DNA of 64,000 nt from Anaerotignum sp. (GCA_020024265.1 JAHHTW010000009.1:1-64000), one strand, 5' to 3'; shown: positions 27,298 through 35,803, counted from the first letter of the stretch. Program-made: numbers and translations. The notes: generated by a model from the letters alone, not told the origin.

Positions 27298-28176
27298 TTA
27301 TGCTTTGGCATACAGACGAAAGAAATCCATGGTTTCCTTGGCTGATTTTGTGATGAATTTTTGTTTATGCCATACGATATAGTTATCCCTGCAAAATGTT
27401 TCGTCTGATACCTGACAGGTTGCAACAAATCCATTTGCAATGCTCTCCTCTACCAGATGTTTGGGTAAAAAAGAGATACCCAAGCCCATATGTACGGATT
27501 GCAAAATGGCTTGTGTGCTGATGCTCTCCATCAGAGGTTCTGCTTGTATGTGGTGTATGGCAAAAATATGCTCCAAAAACCCTCTGCCAGCACTACCGTA
27601 TTCTCGTAAAAGCAAAGGATTTTTGACAAGCTCCTGCAATGTCTGCTCTGTATTGCGCTCAGGTGCATTGGGAGGCAGTACAGGCACAAGACAATCTTGT
27701 GCTATGCTTTGTGCATGCAGCATATCAGGGATCATACCGCCTTCCATAACAACAAAATCCAATTCATTGTTGAGGAGCGCTTGTTGCAAATGATGCCAGT
27801 TGGAAACTGTGGATTTGATTTTTAAGTGTGGGTTATGTGTTTTGCAGGCAAGCAATACCTTGGGCAGCAGAAATGTGCCGATAGAAATGCTGGTGCCAAT
27901 ACGCAATATGCCATATTCATCCCAAGTACGCAACCCCTGTTCCATCTGTTCAAAGGAATCCATGATATGCAGTGCATATGCATAAAATTCTTTTCCAAGC
28001 TCTGTGACATATAATCTATGATGGATGCGTTCAAAAAGTCGTACATTGTAATATCGTTCGATTTCCTGTATAGAGCGTGAAACCGCAGGCTGTGTCATAT
28101 GCAGAGCGTCAGCGGCCTTTGTCACATTTTCAAGGCGATAGACCTCGATATATATTTTCAAATGTCTGAGTGTCAT
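27298..28176 (-). CDS. LysR-family transcriptional regulator
   Basis: The 292-residue product has an N-terminal winged helix (TLRHLKIYIEVYRLENVTKAADALHMTQPAVSRSIQEIE) and a LysR effector domain with the usual periplasmic-binding-protein fold pattern. GAAAGGAAC provides the ribosome site. It is divergent from the chrA pair, and an 18-bp perfect palindrome lies between them. It most likely controls those transporter genes and itself; the inducer is unknown. Confidence 0.9.
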   Translation of the reverse strand: MTLRHLKIYIEVYRLENVTKAADALHMTQPAVSRSIQEIERYYNVRLFERIHHRLYVTELGKEFYAYALHIMDSFEQMEQGLRTWDEYGILRIGTSISIGTFLLPKVLLACKTHNPHLKIKSTVSNWHHLQQALLNNELDFVVMEGGMIPDMLHAQSIAQDCLVPVLPPNAPERNTEQTLQELVKNPLLLREYGSAGRGFLEHIFAIHHIQAEPLMESISTQAILQSVHMGLGISFLPKHLVEESIANGFVATCQVSDETFCRDNYIVWHKQKFITKSAKETMDFFRLYAKA

Positions 28177-28193
28177 AAGTAAGTTCCTTTCTT

Positions 28194-28211
28194 TATATCA
28201 AATTTGATATA
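28194..28211. promoter_or_regulatory. Perfect 18-bp palindrome, candidate LysR operator
   Basis: TATATCAAATTTGATATA is self-complementary and fits the T-N11-A pattern of LysR-type sites. It lies 17 bases upstream of the LysR start codon and 73 bases upstream of the chrA start, within the divergent promoter region. Confidence 0.6.
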
Positions 28212-28284
28212 TATTTAATAAAATTATAGCATTTTACATATTTTACTGCAAGTGATATGGTATATACAGAAAGGAAGTGTGTGT

Positions 28285-28875
28285 ATGGATCCAATTACAA
28301 GTAAGAGCAAACGATTATGGCAACTGTTTTCCAGTATGTTTTATATTAGTTCCTTTACGTTTGGTGGTGGTTTTGTGATTATCACATTTATGAAGCATAA
28401 ATTCGTAGATGAACTACATTGTATGGATGAGCAAGAGATGTTGGACTTTACTGCATTGGCACAATCCTCTCCTGGAGCCATTGCAGTCAATGCGGCAATA
28501 TTGGTAGGTTGGCGTATGGGTGGATTGACAGGAATGCTGGCAGCTGTACTTGGTACAATACTGCCGCCTATGTTGATTTTATCTGTAGTGTCCATGTTTT
28601 ATACAGCATTTGCAAGTAACCATTCTGTAACTTTGGTTCTAAAGGGGATGCAGGCAGGGGTATCTGCTGTGATATTGGATGTGGTATGTAGTTTAGGAGG
28701 CAAAGTGATACAAAATCATTCTCTACTTCATATATGCATGATGGTAGCGGTATTTTGTGCAACGTTCTTTTTTGGTGTCAACGTCATTTATATGATATTG
28801 TGTGCAGGGATCGTTGGGATGCTATCTGCATTGGATCGCAGAAGAAGGCGAAATAAAAGGAAGGTGGAAGAATGA
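28285..28875 (+). CDS. Chromate transporter family protein, first half (short-chain CHR)
   Basis: The 196-residue membrane protein is a single CHR domain with FTFGGGFVIITFMKHKFVDE, FTALAQSSPGAIAVNAAILVGWR and about six hydrophobic segments. Short-chain CHR proteins usually work as heterodimers encoded by adjacent genes, as here. The ATG at 28285 has AAAGGAAG 10 bases upstream; an upstream in-frame start lacks one. Chromate efflux is the name-giving activity, but in an anaerobe the physiological anion may be different. It overlaps its partner by ATGA. Confidence 0.88.
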   Translation: MDPITSKSKRLWQLFSSMFYISSFTFGGGFVIITFMKHKFVDELHCMDEQEMLDFTALAQSSPGAIAVNAAILVGWRMGGLTGMLAAVLGTILPPMLILSVVSMFYTAFASNHSVTLVLKGMQAGVSAVILDVVCSLGGKVIQNHSLLHICMMVAVFCATFFFGVNVIYMILCAGIVGMLSALDRRRRRNKRKVEE

Positions 28876-29432
28876 TTTATCTGCAATTATTTTGGAGTTT
28901 TTTACAGGTTGGATTGTTTTCTATTGGTGGTGGATATGCTGCAATGCCATTGATCCAATCGCAAGTGGTAGAACAGCATATGTGGCTGGCAATGCCTGAA
29001 TTTACAGATTTGATTACCATTGCAGAAATGACACCAGGTCCGATTGCGGTCAATGCAGCAACATTTGTTGGTATTCGTATTGCAGGTGTAGGGGGAGCGG
29101 TGGTCGCAACATTGGGCAGTATTTTTCCATCGCTGATTTTGGTATCGTTGCTCGCTTATATTTATCATCGATACCAAAAAGTAGATATGCTGCAAAGTAT
29201 ATTGTCAAGTCTGAGACCGGCGGTGGTTGCTTTGATTGCCACAGCAGGGATCTCGATATTGCTTCAGGTGGTATTTTGTGGAGAGCAGATGCAGATGTCT
29301 CATATCAATTGGATGGGCTTGTTGTTATTTGCAGCAGCATTTTTTATATTACGAAAATACAAATGCAATCCGATTTTGGTGATGTCAGTATGTGGTGTTT
29401 GTGGATGGATGACAGGCTTTGTGTCTGTATGA
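28872..29432 (+). CDS. Chromate transporter family protein, second half (short-chain CHR)
   Basis: This 186-residue CHR-domain membrane protein carries GLFSIGGGYAAMPLIQSQVVE and ITIAEMTPGPIAVNAATFVGIRIAG, the motif that mirrors APGAIAVN in its partner. The ATG overlaps the partner's stop by four bases, and AAAGGAAGG lies inside the partner's end. Two short homologues in tandem replace the single long ChrA of proteobacteria. The pair probably forms one transporter under the divergent LysR regulator. Confidence 0.88.
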   Translation: MIYLQLFWSFLQVGLFSIGGGYAAMPLIQSQVVEQHMWLAMPEFTDLITIAEMTPGPIAVNAATFVGIRIAGVGGAVVATLGSIFPSLILVSLLAYIYHRYQKVDMLQSILSSLRPAVVALIATAGISILLQVVFCGEQMQMSHINWMGLLLFAAAFFILRKYKCNPILVMSVCGVCGWMTGFVSV

Positions 29433-29482
29433 AATAATAATCGGTTCTATTGGATTTAGGAAAAGATAAAGGAGATTGAGGT

Positions 29483-29872
29483 ATGATGTTAGCCGAAAGA
29501 GTGATGGAGTACTATGCAGAAAGAGAAAAAAATTGTGCAGAAGCGATGCTGTTGGCGGCGAATGATCAGTATGATTTGCATTTGACACAAGATGATGTCG
29601 TGTTATTATCCGGCTTCGGTGGCGGTATGGGTTGCGGGAGGCTATGTGGCTCTTTGGCAAGTGCCATTGCGGTATTGGGAAAATTGTATGCAAGCAGAGA
29701 GGATTTTCGTGAATTGTGTGCAAGATTTGTAGCTTTCTTTGAGGAAAAGCTGGATTGTCAATCTACAGATTGCCAACTTATTGCAGCAAAGTATAAAAAC
29801 GAAAAAACACGCTGTCTTTCTGCGGTGCTATTATCCGCAGAAACATTGGAAAGCTTCATTGCCGAGATGTAA
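29483..29872 (+). CDS. C_GCAxxG_C_C family redox-type protein
   Basis: The 129-residue soluble protein fits the C_GCAxxG_C_C family: NCAEAML near residue 20, then GFGGGMGCGRLCGSLASAIAVLG (two cysteines), and further cysteines at DCQSTDC and TRC. The family is considered a putative redox-active or metal-binding protein, often next to oxidoreductases or transporters. AAGGAGATTGAGGT precedes two adjacent ATG codons (29483, 29486). It lies 50 bases after the chrA pair and is probably in the same transcript. Confidence 0.85.
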   Translation: MMLAERVMEYYAEREKNCAEAMLLAANDQYDLHLTQDDVVLLSGFGGGMGCGRLCGSLASAIAVLGKLYASREDFRELCARFVAFFEEKLDCQSTDCQLIAAKYKNEKTRCLSAVLLSAETLESFIAEM

Positions 29873-29943
29873 AAAAATAGGTTTTATTTCAAAGTAATTT
29901 TGGTGGAAAAAGAAATTCCCTCCATTTTCCATATCATGGTATG

Positions 29944-29978
29944 CCTGCTCCAAAGATCAAATCAGGGGGCAGGTTTTA
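29944..29978 (+). terminator. Intrinsic terminator of the chrA transcript
   Basis: CCTGCTCC pairs with GGGGGCAGG across a 13-base loop, followed by TTTTATTTT. Confidence 0.65.
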
Positions 29979-30046
29979 TTTTCGATATTTGATCAAGTCG
30001 GATATTGCTCCTTGTATGGATTGCATAGAATATGAGAAAGTACATA

Positions 30047-30098
30047 AAAAAGCACCAAATCTTCTGAGAAATGATACAGAGAGGATTATGGTGCTTTT
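30047..30098 (-). terminator. Terminator of the FAD oxidoreductase gene
   Basis: On the minus strand, AAAAGCACCA and TGGTGCTTTT form the base of a long hairpin just after the stop codon, ending in TTTTTT. Confidence 0.75.
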
Positions 30099-30129
30099 GA
30101 TATATACTTTTTATATTACTGCATATCAA

Positions 30130-31506
30130 TCATGGCTGAAAGGATTGCAAGATGTTGCGTGCAACATACACACCACTTGCAGAAGCATGGGAAAGAGAAT
30201 GGGTAATGCCGCTGCCATCTCCAATAACATACAGACCTTCGTATTTTGTTTGTAAATTGTTATCTACGGAAACCTCCATGTTATAAAACTTTACTTCTAC
30301 ACCATACAAAAGGGTATCGTCGTTTGCAGTACCCGGTGCAATCTTATCCAATGCATAGATCATTTCTATGATACCATCGAGCAGACGCTTTGGCAGGACC
30401 AAGCTCAAATCTCCTGGGGTAGCATGCAGTGTGGGTGTTGTGAAGGATTCATCAATTCGTTTTTCTGTACTTCTCTGCCCACGAATCAAATCTCCAAATC
30501 GTTGCACAATGACACCGCCACCGAGCATGTTGCTTAGGCGTGCAATGCTTTCGCCATATCCATTGGAATCATGAAATGGCTCAGAGAAATGTTTTGCAAC
30601 CAACAGCGCAAAGTTTGTATTTTCTGTCTGTTTTGCCGGATCTTCGTAGCTATGTCCATTGACTGTGATGATATCATTGGTGTTTTCGCTTACCACAGAG
30701 CCTTTGGGGTTCATACAAAAGGTGCGTACCAAATCACCGTATTTTGGAGTACGATACACAATTTTGCTTTCGTATAATTCGTCTGTCAAATGGGAGAATA
30801 TTTCGGCAGGAAGCTCCACACGCACACCCAAATCCACCCGATTGGATTTTGTGGCAATTCCCATATCCATGCAAACACGTTCCATCCATTTGCTGCCACT
30901 TCTACCAACAGAGATGATGCATTTTTTGCATAGATAGTCTGCATCTTTACAGTGGATTTGATAGCCGTTTTCATTTGCGGAAACAGAGAGTACAGGGGTA
31001 TCGAAGAAAAATGTTACCTTTGTTTCCAAGTCCGCAAATATATTTTTTAATACAATATAGTTGATATCTGTACCCAAATGGCGTACAGAAGCGTCCAAAA
31101 GATGTAAATCGTTTTGCATACAAAGTTTTTTGAATTTTGTTCCGGCAGTGCTGTAAAGCTTTGTACCTTCACCACCATATGCCATATTGATTTCATCTAC
31201 ATAGTGCATCAAATCCAATGCCTGCTGTTTTCCGATATATTCATATAATGTACCACCAAAGTCATTGGTGATATTATATTTACCATCCGAAAAAGCTCCG
31301 GCACCGCCAAACCCACTCATAATAGAGCAGCTCTTACAGTGTACACAGGACTTGATTTTATCTCCGTCAATGGGACATTTGCGGTTATGCAATGCATGCC
31401 CTGCTTCAAAAACAGCAATGTTCAGGGATGGGTTTTGCACAATTAGTTCATACGCAGAAAAAATACCGCCGGGACCGGCGCCAATAATGATTACATCATA
31501 TTGCAT
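30130..31506 (-). CDS. NAD(P)/FAD-dependent oxidoreductase, COG2509-like
   Basis: The 458-residue flavoprotein has the N-terminal dinucleotide-binding motif IIIGAGPGGIFSAYE. A cysteine group (CPIDGDKIKSCVHCKSC) is followed by GFGGAGAFSDGKYN, and the C-terminal FAD motif is YVIGDGSGITHSLSHASASG. This matches the uncharacterised FAD-dependent dehydrogenase group; the substrate is unknown. Of three adjacent ATG codons the third (31506) has the best spacing from AAGGAGG. It is preceded by a guanine-class purine riboswitch, so a purine-linked role is plausible (inference). Confidence 0.85.
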   Translation of the reverse strand: MQYDVIIIGAGPGGIFSAYELIVQNPSLNIAVFEAGHALHNRKCPIDGDKIKSCVHCKSCSIMSGFGGAGAFSDGKYNITNDFGGTLYEYIGKQQALDLMHYVDEINMAYGGEGTKLYSTAGTKFKKLCMQNDLHLLDASVRHLGTDINYIVLKNIFADLETKVTFFFDTPVLSVSANENGYQIHCKDADYLCKKCIISVGRSGSKWMERVCMDMGIATKSNRVDLGVRVELPAEIFSHLTDELYESKIVYRTPKYGDLVRTFCMNPKGSVVSENTNDIITVNGHSYEDPAKQTENTNFALLVAKHFSEPFHDSNGYGESIARLSNMLGGGVIVQRFGDLIRGQRSTEKRIDESFTTPTLHATPGDLSLVLPKRLLDGIIEMIYALDKIAPGTANDDTLLYGVEVKFYNMEVSVDNNLQTKYEGLYVIGDGSGITHSLSHASASGVYVARNILQSFQP

Positions 31507-31520
31507 CATCATTCCTCCTT

Positions 31521-31620
31521 AAATAAAAAAAGATTGACATGGGGGCATTTGCCAGTAGTCAACCATTTACGGCGGTTGGTAGAAACACCCATCCATATTA
31601 TGGGCATATACTTACGCAAT
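31521..31620 (-). ncRNA. Guanine-class purine riboswitch with terminator platform, upstream of the FAD oxidoreductase
   Basis: On the minus strand P1 pairs TTGC-AGTA with TACT-GCAA (outer ends 31619 and 31549). P2 is CCCAT-AATATGG-ATGGG. J2/3 contains GTTTCTACC. P3 is AACC-GCCGTAAAT-GGTT, and J3/1 is GACTA, whose C corresponds to the position-74 cytosine of guanine-type aptamers. Downstream, GGTTGAC (31564-31558) can instead pair with GTCAATC (31538-31532), followed by seven T residues. Because this terminator uses the P3 3' strand, ligand binding should allow transcription (ON switch). Confidence 0.92.
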
Positions 31621-31638
31621 TTGAACTCAAACGTTACA

Positions 31639-31667
31639 ATTCTATCATGTCTTTTGGGTTTATGCAA
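31639..31667 (-). promoter_or_regulatory. Sigma-A-type promoter of the purine-riboswitch transcript
   Basis: On the minus strand TTGCAT (31667-31662) and TAGAAT (31644-31639) are 17 bases apart, placing the start about 12 bases before the aptamer. Confidence 0.7.
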
Positions 31668-31926
31668 GCATTTTTGATGAATTTTTGAAAAAGAATAAAT
31701 CCATGAATCGTGGCAGCTACCATCAAATATGTTGTTGGCACATCGCATATGGGGCTGGGCATATGTCCAAAATCAAAACCGTTTGACATTCAGAATAAGA
31801 AAATCTATAATAAGAAATACGAGTATACAGATAGGCTTTATCGTTTTACAAAAATGGCATATTTGCGCCGATCACAGTTGCTGCAAACGCAGATGTTTTG
31901 CAGCAACCATGATCGCTGTCATCAAA

Positions 31927-32469
31927 TTATAATACAGAAATAAAGTCAATGTGTAATTCCTTGCAGCGTATGTAGAGCCGGATTCTCTCATGGAAGCGTT
32001 CGGCAGCCAATGCACATTCCGCAGCAGTGGGATGGTTTTTGATCATTTCCCAGCGCAGTTCTTTTTGCTCTGTGGGAATGGGATTTCCACCTTTTCCCTG
32101 ATCGTCAATCAATGTCTGTGAAACAGCGCCATTACATACAAAAGAACCAATGACAGCGTTGTTTTCTTTGACCAGATTCAGACCGGCTTCTACGGTTTGG
32201 CGTGCGTGTGCGCTGTCAGCATAGTAGCCCAATGTACAAAAAATACCGACTGCCTTACCTTTTATGGTTTGCATGAATGCCTTCATGTCATCGTTCGGAT
32301 TGCCAGAGATGCCCCAGTAGCCCAAAAGAATGATATCTCCATCCAAAACAGGTGTACCATCCTTGAGATTGTGTATGGTTTTTTCCTCCACGTCAATTCC
32401 GTTGAAAATGGCATCTGCTACTTTTTTTGTACAGCCGGTAAGACTGGAATAAATGATTTGTACTTTCAT
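31927..32469 (-). CDS. Flavodoxin family protein
   Basis: The 180-residue product starts with the FMN phosphate-binding loop in VQIIYSSLTGCTKKVADAI and has the family's GYWGISGNPNDDM and FCTLGYYADSAHA segments. It is longer than electron-carrier flavodoxins (about 140-150), so it may serve a dedicated partner enzyme. AAAGGAGC stands 6 bases before the ATG at 32469. It is in line with the FAD oxidoreductase but separated from it by over 400 bases including that gene's own promoter, so the two are not a simple operon. Confidence 0.85.
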   Translation of the reverse strand: MKVQIIYSSLTGCTKKVADAIFNGIDVEEKTIHNLKDGTPVLDGDIILLGYWGISGNPNDDMKAFMQTIKGKAVGIFCTLGYYADSAHARQTVEAGLNLVKENNAVIGSFVCNGAVSQTLIDDQGKGGNPIPTEQKELRWEMIKNHPTAAECALAAERFHERIRLYIRCKELHIDFISVL

Positions 32470-32663
32470 TGCTTGCTCCTTTCCTGCATATTGGATATGC
32501 ATGTATCCGTATAAAGAATCGGGATTTGCTTTTGCGCTTTGATGATATTATAGCACAGCTTGAATCAAAAGAATAGTATGATGCCATAGACGAGGGCAGC
32601 GGAGCGGTTTGTAAAAGAGTATGATGGATTTTATGGATGGATCAATACGAAAGAGTGTGTGAT

Positions 32664-34118
32664 ATGAATACATTAAAGCTATTTTCATTGATAGGATTAC
32701 TGCTATATTTTATGTTGCTGCTGATTGCAGTGACCAAAGAAAAAAAGAATCAAAGTGTACTGGATTATTTTTTTGCCGGACGCTCTCTGCCATATTGGGC
32801 ATTGTCCATTACATTCATTGCCTCGTGGTGGGGTGCAGGCTCTGCGCTCTCTACTGCGGATCTTGCATATGCGGATGGTTTGGGTGGATTTTGGTATTAT
32901 GGTGTGCCGGTATTGATTTCCACATTGTTGATGATTTTATGTGCAGGCGGGATCAGACGTGTTGGATACTTGACACAGGGACGTATGATGGAGGCAAGAT
33001 ATTCAAAAAAAACAGCAAAATTTTTATCTTTACTGGTTTTGGTATTCATGGTATTCAATGCAGCATCACAGATGGTTGGTTTGGGGGATTTTTTTGGCTC
33101 CTATTTGGGATTGTCCTATGAAGTGGCTGTTTTGCTTGGTACGTTGATTGTATTGCTATATTCCATGTTTGGCGGGTTTCGAGGAGTGGTATTGACGGAT
33201 ATCATTCAGTTTATATTGCTCATCATTTCAGCATTGGTGGTATTTATTGTAGGCTTTGGTCATGCCGGAGGCTTGGAAGGAATACGACATGCGGTAGAAG
33301 CAGCTGGAAAGCCGGAATATTTGAATATTGTTTCAGGTGCTTCCAAATACAGCATGTATGTCATTACATTTGGCTGTGCATGGATGATTCAGGCAAATGT
33401 ATGGCAGAGAATTTCGGCGACACGTACAGATCGAGATGCATACAAGATGACACTTATGAGTTTCTTTGCATATATCCCTTTATATGGAATGGTAGTATTT
33501 ACGGGTATGGCAGGATTTGTACTATATCCGGAATTTCCAAAAGGTGGGATTGTCACAGCATTGGTGATGGATTATCTATCACCGCTATGGGGAGCGTTGG
33601 TATTCATTGGCATATCTGCTGCCATTATGTCTACCATGGATTCGCTCATCAATACGGCTTCTATGACATTGGTTCTGGATTTGCTTGCGGAGCATTCCGA
33701 TGAAAAGAAACAGCTTGCCCGCTCACGGATGACAACATTGGGTGTCACTGCTGTGGCATTGCTGATTTCTTTGGGGATTCGTTCGATTCTGCAAATTTCA
33801 TGGATGGCATCGGATATTATCACAACCGGTGTATTTGTACCGTTGATCATGGGGTTTTTCTGGAGAAGAGGCAATACTCATGGTGCAAGCGCCTCTTTGT
33901 GTATTGGTTTTCTCTACTGTATGTATAATTTAGGCATCAGCTTTGGCTTGCCATTTCCTTCCTTTTGGAAAGCACAATCGGCGCAACAGGTTATTTTGGG
34001 TGTTGCACTTTCGTTTTTGATTTATGTATGTGTGAGCCTTGCAACACCACCGGAGTATGAAAAAGCAGATGCATTTCTTCATCAGGCAGGATTTGGAAAA
34101 AAGAAAATAAAATCATAA
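32664..34118 (+). CDS. Sodium:solute symporter family protein
   Basis: This 484-residue polytopic protein of the SSS family has about 12-13 hydrophobic segments. Recognisable parts are DYFFAGRSLPYWALSITFIASWWGAGS, YSMFGGFRGVVLTDIIQF and ISAAIMSTMDSLINTASM (the SSS signature region). The substrate cannot be inferred from sequence alone; amino acids, pantothenate, proline or organic acids are all within the family. The ATG at 32664 follows GAAAGAG. The gene is monocistronic and ends in a strong terminator. Confidence 0.9.
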   Translation: MNTLKLFSLIGLLLYFMLLLIAVTKEKKNQSVLDYFFAGRSLPYWALSITFIASWWGAGSALSTADLAYADGLGGFWYYGVPVLISTLLMILCAGGIRRVGYLTQGRMMEARYSKKTAKFLSLLVLVFMVFNAASQMVGLGDFFGSYLGLSYEVAVLLGTLIVLLYSMFGGFRGVVLTDIIQFILLIISALVVFIVGFGHAGGLEGIRHAVEAAGKPEYLNIVSGASKYSMYVITFGCAWMIQANVWQRISATRTDRDAYKMTLMSFFAYIPLYGMVVFTGMAGFVLYPEFPKGGIVTALVMDYLSPLWGALVFIGISAAIMSTMDSLINTASMTLVLDLLAEHSDEKKQLARSRMTTLGVTAVALLISLGIRSILQISWMASDIITTGVFVPLIMGFFWRRGNTHGASASLCIGFLYCMYNLGISFGLPFPSFWKAQSAQQVILGVALSFLIYVCVSLATPPEYEKADAFLHQAGFGKKKIKS

Positions 34119-34151
34119 AAATAAGCCGTAGGAATTCCTACGGCTTATTTG
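34118..34151. terminator. Bidirectional terminator between the symporter and Fe-S protein genes
   Basis: AAATAAGCCGTAGG and CCTACGGCTTATTT pair perfectly across AATT, between convergent genes. It overlaps the symporter stop codon by one base. Confidence 0.85.
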
Positions 34152-34160
34152 TTGTACGAT

Positions 34161-35060
34161 TTATTTGGTACAAGAATTTGTTGTATGTGTTTTGCGTGTG
34201 AATGATTCCAGCACATGCTGACTTTCAATGGCATGGGTGGGGCAGATTGCTTTACATTTTCCACAGCGGATACATTCTACGCTATTGATGTTTTTCAGAA
34301 TTTCCACATTCATGGGGCAGTTTCTTTCACAAGACTTACAGCCTGTGCATTTTGCATCATCCAAATGCAGCTGGTAACAGCCGAAGCGGTGAAACAGCCC
34401 ATAGAACGCACCAAGCGGACAAAGGTATTTGCAAAATGGTCTTGCAATGACAACAGATGAGAGTACAATCACAATCAATACAAAGACCTTCCAATGGAAC
34501 AATGCTCCAATGGCAGAACGCAGGCTGACATTTTTGCTCATCAGTGGAAATGCGCCTTCCAATGTACCTGCTGGGCAAACCCATTTACAGAAATAGGGCG
34601 GTGCGATGCCGAAATCATTTGTCAAAAATATGGGAAGCAGTATCACCATAACAACCAAAATTACATATTTCAGATAGCGCAAGGGCTGATCTATGGCTTT
34701 GGGTAGCTTCCATTTTGGAGATGGAATACGATGTAGCAAATCTTGAATCATGCCAAAGGGGCAGAGAAATCCACAAATCAATCTTCCAAGCACTACGCCA
34801 AAGAGCATCATCATGCCCAATACATAAAACGCAAAATTGTGTTTGTGCCCGCCCAATACGGCTTGTAAAGCGCCAATGGGGCAAGCGCCCAATGCGCCGG
34901 GGCAGGAATAGCAATTCAGTACAGGTAGGCATACGCCTTTACTTGCCCCTGTAAAAATTCTGCCTTTTGCAAAGCCTGCCGCATAGCCGTTGACCAGTGT
35001 GGCAGCAATCAGTTGAATGGCAAGTCGTATTCGATTTTGTTTTTTCTCTTTTTGTGTCAT
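34161..35060 (-). CDS. NapH/NosR-like membrane protein with 4Fe-4S clusters
   Basis: The 299-residue protein has about four or five hydrophobic segments. Cysteine-proline motifs lie at the membrane edges (CYSCPGALGACPIG, CGFLCPFGMIQ, CKWVCPAG, CKYLCPLGAF). A C-terminal pair of ferredoxin motifs follows (CTGCKSCERNCP, CIRCGKCKAICP). Such proteins pass electrons across or along the membrane. The start ATG overlaps the stop of the CXXC microprotein gene (TAATG), and it is the third gene after a TlpA-like lipoprotein. No quinol or nitrate enzyme is adjacent, so its acceptor is probably the thiol partners upstream (inference). Confidence 0.85.
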   Translation of the reverse strand: MTQKEKKQNRIRLAIQLIAATLVNGYAAGFAKGRIFTGASKGVCLPVLNCYSCPGALGACPIGALQAVLGGHKHNFAFYVLGMMMLFGVVLGRLICGFLCPFGMIQDLLHRIPSPKWKLPKAIDQPLRYLKYVILVVMVILLPIFLTNDFGIAPPYFCKWVCPAGTLEGAFPLMSKNVSLRSAIGALFHWKVFVLIVIVLSSVVIARPFCKYLCPLGAFYGLFHRFGCYQLHLDDAKCTGCKSCERNCPMNVEILKNINSVECIRCGKCKAICPTHAIESQHVLESFTRKTHTTNSCTK

Positions 35061-35209
35061 TATCCAATACCAATACATTCTAGGCAGATGTTTGCAGCCT
35101 TTTGCAGTACCACCAAATGTTCCTCTCTTAAAATTCCAATCAGTATAAAAGCCACTGCTGTAAGGAGTATGCCATAGCGCAAAGCAAGGGTTTTTCTATG
35201 TGTCAACAT
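35060..35209 (-). CDS. CD1871A-type small membrane protein with CXXC motif (49 residues)
   Basis: This very short gene encodes one transmembrane helix (about residues 12-27, YGILLTAVAFILIGIL), a charged linker (REEHLVVLQKAAN) and a C-terminal CLECIGIG with cysteines at 42 and 45. That ending is the hallmark of the CD1871A family of CXXC proteins. GAAGGAGTGATCC directly precedes the ATG, and its stop overlaps the start of the Fe-S gene. The CXXC probably lies near the outer membrane face and may relay electrons between the Fe-S protein and the TlpA-like lipoprotein. That role is inferred from the operon only. Confidence 0.85.
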   Translation of the reverse strand: MLTHRKTLALRYGILLTAVAFILIGILREEHLVVLQKAANICLECIGIG

Positions 35210-35212
35210 GGA

Positions 35213-35803
35213 TCACTCCTTCATAGAAGCCAGGCAATCTTCGATGAGCTTGAGATATGCCGGTGCAATATCTGCTCCTTGTGCAGGAACGCCGCTAATC
35301 CCCTGACCAACCAAATTCCCTTCTTTGTCTACAAAGACTGTAGAGGGGAAGCCTGTGACATAGCGTGTCAAGCCTTCTTCCAGAGAGCTGCTGCCCATGA
35401 GTGTGAGGAATGTGGCATTGCTCTGTTCCAGTATTTTTTCTGCCAAATCCTTATTTTGCTCTGCATCGGTACAAATGGTAATCAAATTTACATTTTCCGG
35501 CAAGCTTTCGGACAGCTTTTGCAGCTCAGGCATTTCTTCTATACAATAGCCGCACCAGGTTGCCCAGATGTTTACCATAGTCAAATCATAATCTGCCAAA
35601 ATGTCTTGTGTTATGGCATTGCCTTGGAAATCCTCCGTACTGAATTGTTGCAGACCGATTTGTGGTTCTTTGGAGGCATTTTGCTGTTCGCCGTCATCTG
35701 TTTGTACAGACGGCGGTGTTTGAGGGACATTGTTGCTGCCACAGCCGGATAGTGCAAGGCTCAGCAGCAGTGCTGCAAAAGTCAGAGATACATATTTTTT
35801 CAT
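35213..35803 (-). CDS. TlpA/ResA-like thioredoxin-fold lipoprotein
   Basis: The 196-residue product has a lipoprotein signal with lipobox LALSGC (Cys21) and a Ser/Thr/Gln/Asp linker. A thioredoxin domain follows with active site WATWCGYC (Cys84, Cys87) and the cis-proline region TGFPSTVFVDKEGNLVG. It should sit on the outer face of the membrane and reduce or oxidise exported thiols, a target not visible from sequence. AAAGGAGG provides the ribosome site. It is the first gene of a three-gene operon with the CXXC microprotein and the NapH-like Fe-S protein. No ccdA is present. Confidence 0.92.
   Translation of the reverse strand: MKKYVSLTFAALLLSLALSGCGSNNVPQTPPSVQTDDGEQQNASKEPQIGLQQFSTEDFQGNAITQDILADYDLTMVNIWATWCGYCIEEMPELQKLSESLPENVNLITICTDAEQNKDLAEKILEQSNATFLTLMGSSSLEEGLTRYVTGFPSTVFVDKEGNLVGQGISGVPAQGADIAPAYLKLIEDCLASMKE

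Noticed and set aside
31927..32469. Assignment of the flavodoxin to a specific system such as bilirubin reduction (BilS)
   Set aside because: The length is compatible, but no reductase partner (BilR) lies nearby and no distinguishing motif is visible.
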